A DNA stretch of 64,000 nt from Sorex araneus (taxonomy: Eukaryota > Chordata > Mammalia > Eulipotyphla > Soricidae): assembly GCF_027595985.1 (NCBI RefSeq), contig NC_073313.1, forward strand, positions 110,540,552 to 110,604,551, given 5' to 3'. The notes under the pieces were generated by a model. That model ran no database searches, was not told the DNA's origin, and was given only the letters and a program-made list of their open reading frames with translations. The translations under genes and the position numbers were made by a program. Shown piece after piece: positions 46,001 through 58,464 of this stretch (its first letter is position 1; every line of letters begins with the position of its first letter).

Positions 46001-46748
46001 AATAACTCTCTGGGATGGTTAATGCTACTTTTTTAATGACTAACTACAAGTTCAGAGATCTGCTCGAGTCCAGACTAGAAAATGCCATAGCCAGGACTTG
46101 AAATCAGATATTCTTGACTTCTAATGCATGTTCTTTTATTATATACCTTCTGGTTAGTACACTATCAGATTCATAATAAGATACAATGATCTGTATGGCT
46201 TAAAGTAAAATAATTCATTTTCTTATAGTTCTGGAGGCTAACAGTCCCAAATCAAGTTTTTATATCTCTCTCCCAGCCTCTTAATATATCATAATCCACT
46301 AGTTTTTCTTGACTTGAAGCTAAATAATTGCAATATCTCTCAAATAAATAGTCATATTAGAGTCTTACCTCAATGTTCCTATGTTTTCTCATGGCTTAAT
46401 TTAAACTGATCATGTCTATCTCCGTGTATCAAGTCATATTGAACACAGGAACCACCCTCATCATTATAACTACAATTTTACTTGATCATAAAACTGTATT
46501 TCTATTTAATATTGAATTCAAAGATACCAAGTGATAGAACTTCAACATATTTTATAGTTGTTCAAAATTTAATTGACTTGTTACCTAGCTCATATCTACC
46601 CACTTATTATTTGACATACTGGGTAAAAGAATCATGTTGTTTAAAATTTCATTTTTTATTTATGCAGAACTGATGACTATTAGGTACATACTTTCAAGAA
46701 CAGCATTTTTGAAGACTTGCCAGGAATACGGATGCATAGCAGTGGATT
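46001..46748. other. No recognised feature
   Basis: Low-complexity AT-rich sequence; no gene or repeat recognised. Confidence 0.4.
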
Positions 46749-47024
46749 GGCTGAGTTTAGTGCCAATTAATGTTCCATCTGATGGACTTGAAACATGAAT
46801 ATCTCTAACATTAGTTAGAATTCAAATTACCCAAATGTGTTCTCTTCCAGTGAACAAAATAAGGCTAGGTTGAGGCAGTATCATGGCTGAGTTTAGTGCC
46901 AGGTTAATGTTCCATCTGATGGACTTGAAACATGAATATCTCTAACATTAGTTAGAATTCAAATTAACCAAATGTGTTCTCTTCCAGTGAACAAAATAGA
47001 GGCTAGGTTGAGGCAGGATCATGC
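46749..47024 (+). repeat. 136-bp tandem duplication
   Basis: 'ggctgagtttagtgcca' starts at 46749 and 46885. The two copies stay aligned through 'tccatctgatggacttgaaa', 'tctcttccagtgaacaaaat' and 'gaggcag-atcatg', with a handful of differences. Confidence 0.94.
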
Positions 47025-47146
47025 CTAGTTTTTTTTTTTCTATTGCTGCACTCCAATGTCTCAGCAATCTTGCATTTCTATTGTTGGTAAGATGAGTTGG
47101 CCAAGAGCTGCTACTTTTTCTTTCTTCAGAATATCCTGTTTTTTTT

Positions 47147-47243
47147 CTCAAACCCAGAAGAATAATGATCAGTAATTACATTTTAAGGAACACCTGCTCA
47201 AACCCAGAAGAATAATCAGTGCTTACGTATTAAGGACCACTGC
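47147..47243 (+). repeat. 50-bp tandem duplication
   Basis: 'ctcaaacccagaagaataat' begins at 47147 and 47197. The units then share 'cagt..tta' and 'ttaagga.cac.(c)tg' with more divergence than the neighbouring 136-bp pair. Confidence 0.85.
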
Positions 47244-47691
47244 CAAGGGCTGTCCACTCTGTTCTTTTTGTTATTTTAATCTTTAGCATAACCTTCATAA
47301 TAGGTATTAATGAAAGTTCTGCCTTTAGAATTATCTATGAGGGATAAGGATGAGCAATAGAAACTCTGAAAAGTGTGATCCAAAGAAGGAGGACATACTT
47401 CAGTGCTTACTGCGCTGTGACAATAAGACTAGATGACTTACTCTTATTGTCAGACTAGAAACATCTTTTTTCAGAATGACTCACGTATTTTTTTCAGAGA
47501 AGATCACAGATCATGATGGATCAGTGCAAAAGTAGGCTTGTTGCTGTAGTAGTCTGAAGAAATAACTTTTTCCAAATACATATATTAGGACAATACCATG
47601 TCAAAATCAAAGACTTAAGACCAGAGACATCAAATTCCAGTTTAGCAGATGGACAAGTGATAGGTAGTAGAGTGTTAGCTAAACTGAAACT

Positions 47692-47845
47692 TTGGAGCCA
47701 AGGAGTTATACCTTAGTGGGTTGGAATGTGTACTATGTATGCAGCAATTCTGGATCCAATTCCAACTGTATATGATAGCCATATCATCTCTTAGAAAGAA
47801 CAGTGAATATTAAGCTATGAGTAGTCATAGAGCACTGCTATGACT

Positions 47846-47848
<3 letters not shown>
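47692..47848 (+). mobile_element. tRNA-derived SINE whose tail became a microsatellite
   Basis: 'gagccaaggagttatacctt', 'gtgggttggaatgtgtacta', a B-box-like 'ggatccaattcc' and 'gagcactgctatgactgaag' run straight into the GAAA array. Confidence 0.65.
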
Positions 47849-47898
<50 letters not shown>

Positions 47899-47956
47899 GA
47901 AAGAAAGAGAGAGAGAAAAAGAAAGAAATAAAGAAAGAAAGAGAGAGAGAAAGAAA

Positions 47957-48045
<89 letters not shown>

Positions 48046-48134
48046 AGGGAGGGAGGGAGGGAGGGAGGGAAGGAAGGAAGGAAGGAAGGGAGAAAGAGAG
48101 AGAGAAAGAAAGACAGAAAGAAAGACAGAAAGAC

Positions 48135-48205
<71 letters not shown>

Positions 48206-48207
48206 AA
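47849..48207 (+). repeat. (GAAA)n microsatellite with GGGA/GGAA core
   Basis: About 360 bp of purine repeat: GAAA units, an interrupted GA-rich part, GAAA again, a GGGA/GGAA core at about 48046-48090, CAGA-containing units, then GAAA. The 134-codon frame across it is an artefact. Confidence 0.97.
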
Positions 48208-48689
48208 ATTCCTTGTTTTGAAAATGCGCAGGTTATTAAACTAGTGACCCAGAATATGAATCCATTCTACAAATATTTTGCATTTAGTTCAAACAATAGA
48301 TGTTATAATAGTTTTTATTTTTAAATTCAGTTCATATGTTGGATACATTGTAGAATAACTTTTAAAGTTTATGTTTATGTTCTATTCAGTGTACCATTGA
48401 CTCCACATTCTTTCATTTTTTCAACTGACCCTGAAAGACAGGTTTCTTCTCATTTCCATAACTCCACCAAGTTTTGATTACTGGATCACTATTTGACCTT
48501 ATCTGCTTGATCCCTGTAGTCTCTTTGTTTGAAATAGATTCAGATACTGACTAGAAAATGTTTGGAATCAGGACAAATACAGGTTCCTAATAAAACAAAA
48601 TTACCAAAAAAAAGAGGACTTTTAAATGAGCTGGTAAAATTATAAAACTGACAGATAATGATGTACAATTTTGTGAAAATTAGTTTAAT
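48208..48689. other. No recognised feature
   Basis: Unique-looking AT-rich sequence between the microsatellite and a SINE. Confidence 0.4.
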
Positions 48690-48865
48690 GGGGGTCAGAG
48701 CTATAGTACAAAAAGGAGGACACTGAATTTGCAAGCTGCCAACCCATATTCCATCCCCAGCACACCTATGTTCCCTGGAGCCCACCAGGATTGAACCTTG
48801 AGTGCAAATCCAAGAGTAAGCTCAGACCACTGCCAGGTGTGGGGGATAAAAGAGAGAATGAAAAA
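48690..48865 (+). mobile_element. A-tailed tRNA-derived SINE (old)
   Basis: 'ggggtcagagctatagtaca', 'cccatattccatccccagca', 'gagtaagctcagaccactgc' and an A-rich end. Confidence 0.68.
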
Positions 48866-48896
48866 AGAAAATAGCTTTTAAAAGTATTAAATTGTA

Positions 48897-51800
48897 TTTT
48901 TCCCAAGAATTGCTTTTGCTATTCATGGGCATTTATTGTTCCATATGAATTTCAGGAGTGTTTGATCAATTTCTTTGAAGAATTTCATGGGTATCCTTAT
49001 AGGGATCACATTGAATGTATATAATGCTTTGGGGAGTATTGTCATTTTGACAATGTTAAGTCAATGTTAACAAAGTCTTCCTATCCATGAGCAGGGAATA
49101 TGCTTCCATTTCCTCGTGTCCTCTTTTATTACGTTGAGTAGCGTTTTGTAGTTTTCCTTGTAGAGATCCTTCACCTCGTTAATTAGGCTGATTCCGAGTT
49201 ACTTGATTTTCTGGGGCACAATTGTGAATGGGTTTTTTTTTAAATTTCACTTTCCTCTGTCTAGCTATTTGCGTATAGGAAGGCCATGGATTTTTATGTA
49301 TTGATTGCATAGCCTGCAACTTTTCTGTATAAGTCTATCGTTTCTAGGAGTTTCTTAGTGGAGGTTTTAGGATTATCTAGGTATAGAATCATGTCATCTG
49401 CAAATGGTGAGAACTTGATTTCTTCCTTTCCTATAGAAATACCCTTAATGTCTTTTTCTTACCTAATTGCTATTGCAAGTACTTCCAGTACTACGTTGAA
49501 CAGAAGTGGTAAGAGTGGGCATCCTTGTCTTGTTCCTGATCTTAGGGGGAAGGCCTTTCTTTAATGTTTCTCCATTGAGGATAATGCTTGCCATGTGTTT
49601 GTGGTAGATGGCTTCTACTATCTTGAAGAATGTCCCTTCTAAGCCCATTTTGGTGAGAGTTTTCATCATAAATGGGTGTTGGATCTTGTCAAGTTCTTTC
49701 TCTGCATCTATTGAAATGATCATATGGTTTTTATTTTTACTTTTGTTGATATTATGGATTACTTTGATTAATTTCCGAATGTTAAACCATCCTTGCATCC
49801 CCGGGATGAATCCTACTTGGTCTAATGTATGATCTTTTTGATGAGTTGTTGGATTCTATTTGCTAATATTTTGTTGAGAATCTTCACATCGTGTTCATCA
49901 GGGATATTGGCCTGTAGTTTTCTTTGTTAGTGGTATCTTTGCTTTTGGTATTAGAGAGATATGAGCCTCATAGAAACTTTTTTGTAGAGTCTCTGTTTCT
50001 TCAATTTCCTTGAAAAGCTTGAAGAGAACTGGCAACAGGTCCTCTTTAAGTATTTGGAAGAATTCGCTAGTGAATACATCTGGGCCTGGGCTTTTGTTTT
50101 TGGGAAGACATTTGATAACACTTTCAATTTCCTTGATATTAATGGTTTATTCAGGTATTACAAGTCTTCTTATTTCAGTCTTGGGAGATTATAGGTATCA
50201 AGGAATTTGTCCACTTCTTTTAGGTTCTCTTGTTTCATGGCACAAAGATTTTCAAAGTAGTCTCTGATGATATTTTGAATTGCATTGTTTTCTGTTGTGA
50301 TATCCCCCTTTTCATTTCTGATTCAGTATTTAGGGTTTACTCTCTTTCTTTCTTTCTTTCTTTCTTTGTGAGTCTTGATAGCGGTTTATTCAATCTTGTT
50401 TATTTTCTCAAAGAACCAGCTCTTTGTTTCATTGATCTTTCAGATTGTTTTTTGGGTTTCCAAATCGTTGATTTCTGCTCTAATTTTTATTATTTCTTTC
50501 CTTCGGTCTGGCTCGGGTTCCTTTTGCTGGTCCTTTTCTAAGATCTTGAGCTGTGACAATTAAAACAGCATGGTACTGGAACAAAGGAAGAGCCGCCAAT
50601 CAATGGAACAAGGTGGAATATCCGTACATGCAATCCCAAATATATGAGTATCTGATCTTTATAAGGGAGCAAGAAATGTGAAGTGGAGCAATGAAAGCCT
50701 CTTCAACAAATGGTGCTGGCATAACTGGACAACCACATGCAAAAGAATGGGCTTAGACCGCGACCTAACACCATGCACAAAAGTCAGATCAAAATGGATT
50801 AAAGACCTCAGCATCAGACCACAATCCATAAGATAGATGGAAGACAAAGTCGGGCAAAACCCTCCACGATATTGAAGCTAACGGTATTTTCAAAGATGAC
50901 ACGGAACTGAGCAACCAAGTAGAAACAGAGATAAACAAATGGGACTGTTTAAAATAAGAAGCTTCTGCACCGCAAAAGATACAGTGACCAGAAAACATAG
51001 GCAATCTACAGAATGGGAAAGGATATTCACCCAATACCCATCTGATAAGGGCTTGATATCAAGGGTATACAAGGCACTGGTTGACCTCTACAAGAAGAAA
51101 ACATCAAACCCCATCAAAAAATGGGGCAAAGAAATGAACAGAAACTTTCTCAAGGAGGAAATACGAATGGCTAAGAGGCACATGAAAAAATGCTCTTCAT
51201 CACTAATCATCGGGGAGATACAGATCAAAACAACTATGGGATACCACGTCACACCACAGAGACTGGCTCACATCCAGGGGAACAAAGACAACTGCTGTTG
51301 GCGTGGATGTGGAGAGAAAGGAACCCTCCTACACTGATGGTGGGAATGCCGACTCATTCAGCCCTTTTGGAAAACAATATGGTCACTTCTCAAAAAGTTA
51401 GAAATTGAGCTCCCATTTGACCCAGCAATACCACTTCTAGGAATATATCCTGGAGAGGCAAAAAAGTATAGTCGAAATGACATCTGCATCTGTATGTTCA
51501 TCGCAGCACTGTTCACAACAGCCAGAATTTGGAAAAAAACACAAATGCCCTGAGAACAGATGACTGGTTAAAGAAACATTGGTACATCTACACAATGAAA
51601 TACTATGCAGCTGTCAGAAAGGATGAAGTCATGAACTTTGCATATAAGTGGATCAATATGGACAGTATCATGCTAAGTGAAATGAGTCAAAAAGTATGAG
51701 ATAGACACAGAAAAATTGCGCTCATCTGTGGAATATAAAACAACAGAATAGGAGACTAACACCCAAGAATAGTAGCAATAAGTACCAGGAGGCCTGCTCC

Positions 51801-52196
51801 ATGGCTCAGAAGCTGCTCTCACATGCTGGAGGAGAGGGCAGCTCAGATAGAGAAGGGAAAATCAATTAAAGTGTAGTGGAGGTTCCACTCAGGATGGGAG
51901 AGGCGGGTTGAAAACAGACTATAGACTGAACACGATAGCCACCCAGTATCTTTATTGCAAACCAAAGCACCCAAAAGGAAAGAGAGAACAATAAGGAATT
52001 CCCTGTCACAGGTGGGTGGGGATGGGGGGGACAGCACGAGGTTGGGAGGGACACTGTGGCCATTGGTGGAGGAGAAGGGGCACTAGTGAAGGGATGGGTA
52101 TTCGAGTATTGTATAACTAACACACACGAAACACTGTAACTGTACCCTCACGGTGACTCATTAATAAAATAAATAAATAAATAAATTAATAAAAAT
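48897..52196 (+). mobile_element. 3.3-kb L1 with large 5' inversion (twin priming)
   Basis: 50553-52196 is plus-strand ORF2 C-terminus, main-type 3'UTR and A-rich tail. 48897-50552 is minus-strand ORF2 (RT to connection region). The two halves meet near 50552 at adjacent ORF2 positions. TSDs with one mismatch, aaaagtattaaattgta and aaaagtattgaattgta, lie at 48880-48896 and 52197-52213. Readable remnants: 49463-49798 minus ([20 protein letters not shown]) and 50939-51337 plus ([20 protein letters not shown]). All frames carry stops. Confidence 0.93.
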
Positions 52197-52309
52197 AAAA
52201 GTATTGAATTGTACACTTTGTAGAGGTTAATTTTCATGTGACATATATTGGTGAAGTTGTAAAACCTAGATATCATGAAAGATTTAGGATAGGAAACTCA
52301 ATTTCAGAT

Positions 52310-52475
52310 CTTTTCTTGTGTTTGGGGGCTACAAATTTTGGTGCTAAGGGTGTACTCCTGACTTTTTGTTCAGTGATCACTTCTGGCATGGTTTAGGGAC
52401 CATAGGGGCTCAAACTCAGGTTGATCACATGGAAGGAAATTATCCTACCACTGTACTATCACTCTGGACCTGAAA
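52310..52475 (-). mobile_element. A-tailed tRNA-derived SINE (old)
   Basis: 'ttgttcagtgatcacttctg', 'gggaccataggggctcaaac' and the reversed head 'ccactgtactatcactctgg'. Confidence 0.72.
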
Positions 52476-53116
52476 CAACTGCTTAGTATTCGTCAGTCAC
52501 TTAACTTGAAGAGTCCAATATTGCAATATAGTGGGGAGCAAAATTGAGTGGTTAAGAATATTAAAAATATGTATTAGAAATGATATCTACTATGAAGAAT
52601 TTTTAGGATAAAAAATTTAAAAACCTGAAAAGTGTTTGACACTTTACCTAGTGCATAGAAAGCAATGAATAAATGCTAATTATTGACTTGAGGCACAAAA
52701 TAAACCTTGAAATAGCCTGAGATTTTTGTACCTAGCTAGTACCTGAATCCTAGGTCAGCAGTTCTAAAGGCCTTTCCAAATTACCTGTTTGTTCTACGTA
52801 TCCAGAACATAAAGACTCTCAGAAGCTCTTAAGTGATGAATACAAAATGATACAGGCACCCTGGAGTATTACAGTTTTGGGGTCAACTGTTTGTGCCTAA
52901 TTTAAGCATTGTGTGTGACGTGGTAGAGCCTCTACAATGACAACAATGCCAATAGTAGGAAAATTTGAAATATAATATTTAAAATTGGATTCCCTTTAAA
53001 ACCACTAACTTTCATATTTCAGAACAATATTGTTTACCCTGCTTACCTTATTGTCTAACTAATAAATAAAGCATAAATCTGTTTGGAATGGTACAACATT
53101 ACACATAATATGTGTT
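52476..53116. other. No recognised feature
   Basis: AT-rich, no supported gene or repeat. Confidence 0.4.
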
Positions 53117-53280
53117 TATTTGGGGAGCTTGAGAGATAGTACAAGAAGTAAAGCAATTGCCCTGGTAGATACCTGATACTACATATGTTCCCCAAGTCTC
53201 TGTCAGGGATAACTTCTGAGCATTGAATCAGCAATAGTTCCTGAGCACTGTTATATGTGACCGTAATCTCTTCCATTTAT
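53117..53280 (+). mobile_element. tRNA-derived SINE (old)
   Basis: 'ggggagcttgagagatagta', 'aagtaaagcaattgccctgg' and 'gttcctgagcactgttatat' match the SINE head and body. Confidence 0.68.
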
Positions 53281-54575
53281 AAATATACACATATATAAAT
53301 TATTGGTCAAATAAAAAATCAGTAACTATAAGTCAGGTGATAAGTGTACTCCCACAGAAGAAAAGTTAAGAGGACTGAAATTCTTTTAACAAGAGGTCCT
53401 TGTCTTCTCAAAATTCTTTGGGGAATAGTAAAGATGATCCCAATCATAACAGATGCAGCCTGGACTGCCATATGCCTTGAAATAAAAGAACTTCTGGCAA
53501 AAGAAAATCATCAAAATAATATCTTTGCCCTATTACAGAATGGAAAATGTCAGCTTCCCTGGATTACAGGATAGGGCATCAAAGTGGAGAATATTGCATT
53601 CACGGCTAAAAATGTGAAATTTTTTATCTGAGAAAAGCTAAGCTACCATTAGAATAGTGGGTAGGTGTCTGTGACCTTTTTCCAAAGTACTTGATGAATC
53701 TGTAAAATTCAAAAAAATGTTTAGAAATTGGTTAATCCTATTGTTACACACCCAGGGCTCTTCTGAAAACTTTAAATAAACTATTGAGTAGATAAGGAAT
53801 GTGCTTCAGCACTTTGCCCAGAAAACAGTTGATGAATCACATTATTGAATAAAAGCAAGTATAATCAGGTCAGGATGATCTAGGAGTACTAAGATTTGAA
53901 GGACAAGATAATATCTAAAATTCCTTTGACATTTTCTTTCAGTTAGAACTGATAGACTAAGAATGCAATCACCAACTGTTCCTTAGAACTCATTTTATGT
54001 AGAGAGATATTTTAATATGGGTGGAAAAAAGAGCTGGGAGAGAGGAAATAAGTTGGAGATATTTAGTAGGATCTAACAGGAAGGGAGAAATATACCAGAG
54101 AAGTAGAGTGTTTTAGGCAGTGTGAGACCGTGAGTTATAGCATCAGACAAATCTGACTTATATCTCAGGTCTACCACATATTAAAAGTTGAATATAAGAT
54201 GAAAAATACTGTTATGATATACTTATTGTGAGAAAATGAGATTGCATGCATAAAACAAACATATTTCCTGGCACACAGAAATTGTAAAATTAAGAATAGT
54301 TATTATGTGGCCTTCAGAATGATATGCAATGCCCTCCCAGTTTAACCTATACTTATGTGAGTATATTCATTCCTCAGAACTCTCTGCAAAATGTCTTCCA
54401 GATAGCATCATACATGACCATATATTTCATTCTTTTGGTTAATATTTATACTTAGTGTGACCTCTCCCTTTTTTCTACACAGTAAAAAACATATTTACCT
54501 ACTAAGGCCCTCCTAATCATCTACCACTTTTGTGAACATTTACCTTCACCTTAGTAAGGGAGAATAAAAGCTTTG
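53281..54575. other. No recognised gene
   Basis: Unassigned sequence. The 76-codon frame at 53344-53574 has no recognisable domain. Confidence 0.4.
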
Positions 54576-54590
54576 TGTTCTTCCACTTTT

Positions 54591-54758
54591 TTTTCTTTTT
54601 GGGTCACACCTGGCGATGCACAGGGGTTATTCCTGGCTCTGCACTCAGGAATCACCCCTGGCGGTGCTCAGGGGACCATATGGGATGCTGGGAATCGAAC
54701 CCGGGTTGGCCGCGTGCAAGGCAAACGCCCTAACCGCTGTGCTATCACTCCAGCCCCA
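54591..54758 (-). mobile_element. Full-length young A-tailed SINE
   Basis: Best-preserved non-SOR SINE: reversed tail 'gggtcacacctggcgatgca', body 'ggttattcctggctctgcac', 'ggtgctcaggggaccatatg', B box 'ggaatcgaacccgg' and head 'ctgtgctatcactccagccc'. A 15-bp TSD tgttcttccactttt lies at 54576-54590 and 54759-54773. It shares the SOR head but has a different body and an A-rich tail. Confidence 0.92.
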
Positions 54759-54774
54759 TGTTCTTCCACTTTTT

Positions 54775-55274
54775 GTTTTTCCGTTGCATACTTATTTCAG
54801 TGTGTTGAATGTTATAATTTCATGACCAGTAATTGAAAATACTTTAGTAATCTTTATGACACTGTGGGAAAAAGAACTTTATTTTATGTATTTCTCCATA
54901 GCCAGCACAGTGATAGATACAATGTAGATTCACATTAAAGTTTATTGACTAAAACTAAATTTTTCAAGGGGTTTAGCAATATATATTCTATTTCATTATA
55001 GCTGATAAGAAAAATTTGTCTTTCATTTATTTTTAATGATAGCTGTGCTGGAAAAAGTGTTAAACATGTATAAAAAACTATAAATGTAAAATTTTATGTT
55101 GTAAGTAATTGATTATTTAAAATTGAAGTTGAGGAGTTAAATATAACATTTCCTTGCTCAAGTAAGCCAAAGAGAATCAATACACACGTTAATGGTTTCA
55201 GAAGTTTTGCAGCTCATAAAGCGTCTTTGGATTTATCGTGAACTTTTATTGAAATTCTGCCCTATTCTTTGGAT
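54775..55274. other. No recognised feature
   Basis: AT-rich unassigned sequence. Confidence 0.4.
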
Positions 55275-55440
55275 AATTTGATAATTTATTTTTTAATAAT
55301 TTTTAATTGAACCATCATGAGATACAGATGCAAAGCTTTTGTGATTGGGTTTCAGTCATAAAATGTTCCAACACCCATGCCTTCACCAGTGTATATTTCC
55401 CACCATTAATATCCCCCATACCCCTCCTGCCGCCCCTCTC
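55275..55440 (-). mobile_element. Short L1 3' end
   Basis: 'ttgaaccatcatgagataca', 'gggtttcagtcataaaatgt', 'cttcaccagtgtatatttcc' and a C-rich block. Confidence 0.78.
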
Positions 55441-55739
55441 TAGTCTGCACAGAGGTTGGTGGGGAGAAGAAAGGAACTTGAGAATTTATAAACATCATAA
55501 TTAATACAGCTTTCTATATGTAACTGGGACAATTTTACAGCAAGGTATATCAATCCCCAGCACTGGAGATGGAACACATACTGTCATTCCTGTCTTCAAT
55601 ATGTGTATATGATTTTCTTTAGTTTGGAATACGTTTCATTGCTCTGTGTGTTTTTCATTCCACACTGTCTCTGAATTCAATGATTTGATCTTATTTATGT
55701 GTTACCCATAACAGTGTTTATCATTGTTGCTGGAAGCAT

Positions 55740-55999
55740 TCATAATGTGGGTGAGTTGTGGTTAAACAATTTAGAAAACCGAGTGACCTCTCAGTGTCTG
55801 TGTTGCAAGCCATAATGCCCAAAAGTAGAGAGAGAGTATGGGGAATATTGTCTGCCATGAAGGCAGGGGGAGGGTGCGAAAGCGGAGGGCAGGGGTGTGG
55901 GGTATACCGAGAATATTGGTATTTGATCATTTTGTGATTATAACCCAAACATGAAACCTTGTAATTATCTCACTATGATTCAATAAAATTTTAAAAAAG
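55740..55999 (+). mobile_element. L1 3'UTR fragment
   Basis: 'gacctctcagtgtctgtgtt', G-rich block 55865-55905, 'ataacccaaacatgaaacct' and 'ctatgattcaataaaatttt'. The adjoining 'atatgccaaaaacagtaaca' (56001-56020) is a SOR-body scrap of unclear origin. Confidence 0.78.
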
Positions 56000-56159
56000 A
56001 TATGCCAAAAACAGTAACAAAAAAACTGTGACTAAATTAATACATAATACAAATAAATTGAAAGACAGTTTTAAGCCCAACAAGAGAGTGTATGTATGGA
56101 TAAATTTCAAACAAATCTTATCAAATGTGGCAATATTTTAAAATTATTATTATCAGGAA

Positions 56160-56333
56160 CTTTTTTTTTGTTTTTTGCTCTTACTTGGTGATGCTCAAGG
56201 GTTACTTCTGGCTCTGTGTTCAGTAATTACTTCTGGCGCTGCACGGGGACCATAAGGGTGGTATGCCGGGCATGCTACCCAAGTGGCCCATGCGCAAGCA
56301 AATGCCTTACTTGCTGCATTACCATGTCAGCCC
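56160..56333 (-). mobile_element. A-tailed tRNA-derived SINE
   Basis: T-rich left end, 'ggtgatgctcaagggttact', 'gcgctgcacggggaccataa', then the reversed head ending 'gcattaccatgtcagcccc'. Confidence 0.75.
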
Positions 56334-56489
56334 CATTTATAAATATTCTAATACACAATTTTGAAGTAGTAAGTCTGAATGCAAATGGTTAGGTCTTTAT
56401 AAGTCAAATAAATAATGTGAAAAACTTTGTTCTTAGAAAAGAGGATAGAAATAATTTAACATTTTTCTTACAACTTACATGATAGAACA

Positions 56490-56672
56490 TGCTTCTTTTT
56501 TGGCTTATATGGTCACACCCAGTGATATTCAGGGACTACTCCCCGCTCATAATTCTCAAGAATTATGCCTGGCCTTGTTCAGGTAACTACATGGGATGTC
56601 AGGGATCAAACCCAGGTCAGCCGTATGCATGGCAAAGGCACTACCCACTGTACTATCGCTCCTGCCCCTCCC
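56490..56672 (-). mobile_element. A-tailed tRNA-derived SINE
   Basis: 'ggtcacacccagtgatattc', 'gggatcaaacccaggtcagc' (B box) and head 'ctgtactatcgctcctgccc'. Confidence 0.8.
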
Positions 56673-56877
56673 TGATAGAGGCATACTTAAAAGTGATTTT
56701 CATATACTCTTTTACTTTATCTTCTCAACAACACTGTAGAAGAGATATGGTCATTATTTCCATTCTACTTCATAGATGAAAAAATATGTATAGAGTAATA
56801 AATGTATTTGCCTAAAGTCACAACGTTAGTAATTGGTGAAAGATGACTCTTCACCAAAAGTACTTTCAATAAACGTG

Positions 56878-57085
56878 CAAGGAACAAAAGGAGAGAGAAA
56901 GAGAGAGAAGAAAAGTGTCTGCAATAGGCTGGGGGTGGGAGGTAGCGGGACGGAAACTGGGGACATTGGGGGTGGAAAATGTGCACTGGTGAAGGGATGA
57001 GTGTTGGAACATTGTATGACTGAAACCTATCATGAATAACTTGAAACTGTATCTCACGGTAATTAAATTTAAAAAATAGGGTTGC
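56878..57085 (+). mobile_element. L1 3' end fragment
   Basis: (GA)-rich start, 'gctgggggtgggaggtagcg', 'aatgtgcactggtgaaggga', 'gtatctcacggtaattaaat' and an A-rich end. Confidence 0.8.
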
Positions 57086-57089
57086 AAAT

Positions 57090-58140
57090 ATTAAAAAACA
57101 AACTTGCAAGAAAGTTCTACCAGAGAGCACTAGAGTTATTTGAAAATACTCTTTGCAGTCTCAAATGTAGAATAAAATATTAAAGAGAAAAAAATCCTAA
57201 ATCAGAATAACCAAAATAATTAATGACACCCTGGCTTTAAAAACCTAGTCCAAATTTTACATGATATTGGACTCAAAACATCAACCCCATACTAGGGTAC
57301 ATTTTTCCAAAAGAGCTTGATAGGAAAAAAGGGAATTTGTGTTTGTGTAGGATTAAAGAGAACAACCCTTTAATTAGAAAAATGCGTAGGTCCCCTAGAA
57401 CAATAATAAAAAACAGACCAAAGAAAAATTCAAGAAAACACATATGTCGAGTAACTATGGTTGTTCAGCATGGGATTTAGAGCACAATCTTGTAAATGAC
57501 TGCAATGAAATCTTTACCTAGAGGTAAAGGGAGCATTTTGAGGAGACAGTCCAAAACTCTTCATTAAAGAATCCTTGTTTAAAGTATTGACTGACAGTCT
57601 GAGTGAGTTGACTCTTCTCCTGTAAAACGGCCTTATTAAGTGATCTTCTGTTTGGCCACATCCTTATTTGAGATTTTCAAACACTTGACACAGGTGCTGC
57701 TTCTTCACACCTCTCAGTCTGTAGTAAACAACGCAAATAAATTGATTCTTGCTTGCTGTCTGGAATCAACCTCAGTCATTCTTGATACAGCCCTGAGGAA
57801 TGTGACCTTGATCAACTGCACTCGTCATGTGAAATGACACGTATTTTCCTACGATGCCCCAGAGTAAACAGATTATTTGTAATCTGGGAGATAGCTGACA
57901 GCACAGATAACAAACAATAATTAACTGTATCTCTAGTAAACTGTTACTCAGCACTAGAAACGTCCTTCTTTGGCTCTCAAGTACTATAAAAGGGACCTTA
58001 ATGATAAAGCCCTAACCTACTCACTTGTCCACTGCAAACCTCAAAAGCTACTAACTGATCAGTAATGCCTTAGCTCAAACGAGTGACCAGTAATTCTCAT
58101 GAAAGGAAGAGGAGGCCTGATGGTCAAACTCACAGGTGAT
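57090..58140. other. No recognised gene
   Basis: Contains a TATA-like 'ctataaaaggg' at about 57984 and could hold an old LTR, but ends, poly(A) signal and TSD are not evident. Confidence 0.35.
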
Positions 58141-58141
58141 G

Positions 58142-58310
58142 TGGGAGTCAGATAGTGCAACGTTTTAGATGCTTGCTCTCTATGCGTAAGACTTCAATTT
58201 GATCGTCACACTACATATGGTCCACTAAGCAGTGCCAAGAGAGATCCCAAGCATAGAGCCAGGAGTAAGCCCTGAGGTTTGGTGTGGTCTAATAGGCCTC
58301 CTCACCTGAA
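58142..58310 (+). mobile_element. tRNA-derived SINE (old)
   Basis: 'agatagtgcaacgttttaga', 'acatatggtccactaagcag' and 'gagccaggagtaagccctga'. Confidence 0.7.
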
Positions 58311-58464
58311 AGGTGATGCGGCCATATATTCCAGTAGTTTTCAAACTGTAATTTCAATTATCTAGGGAATCACCATTATGTATCAGTGGCTCTAAACATG
58401 ATATGCTCCAATAATGATCTTGCAACAAATGAGTTAATACATTTGAAATTTACAAAATATGACT

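Noticed and set aside
47840..48244. 134-codon Lys/Glu/Arg-rich frame
   Set aside because: Artefact of the GAAA microsatellite.
53344..53574. 76-codon frame
   Set aside because: No recognisable domain, no splice or promoter context.
57440..58050. Possible LTR around ctataaaaggg
   Set aside because: A single TATA-like word without defined ends or TSD is not enough.
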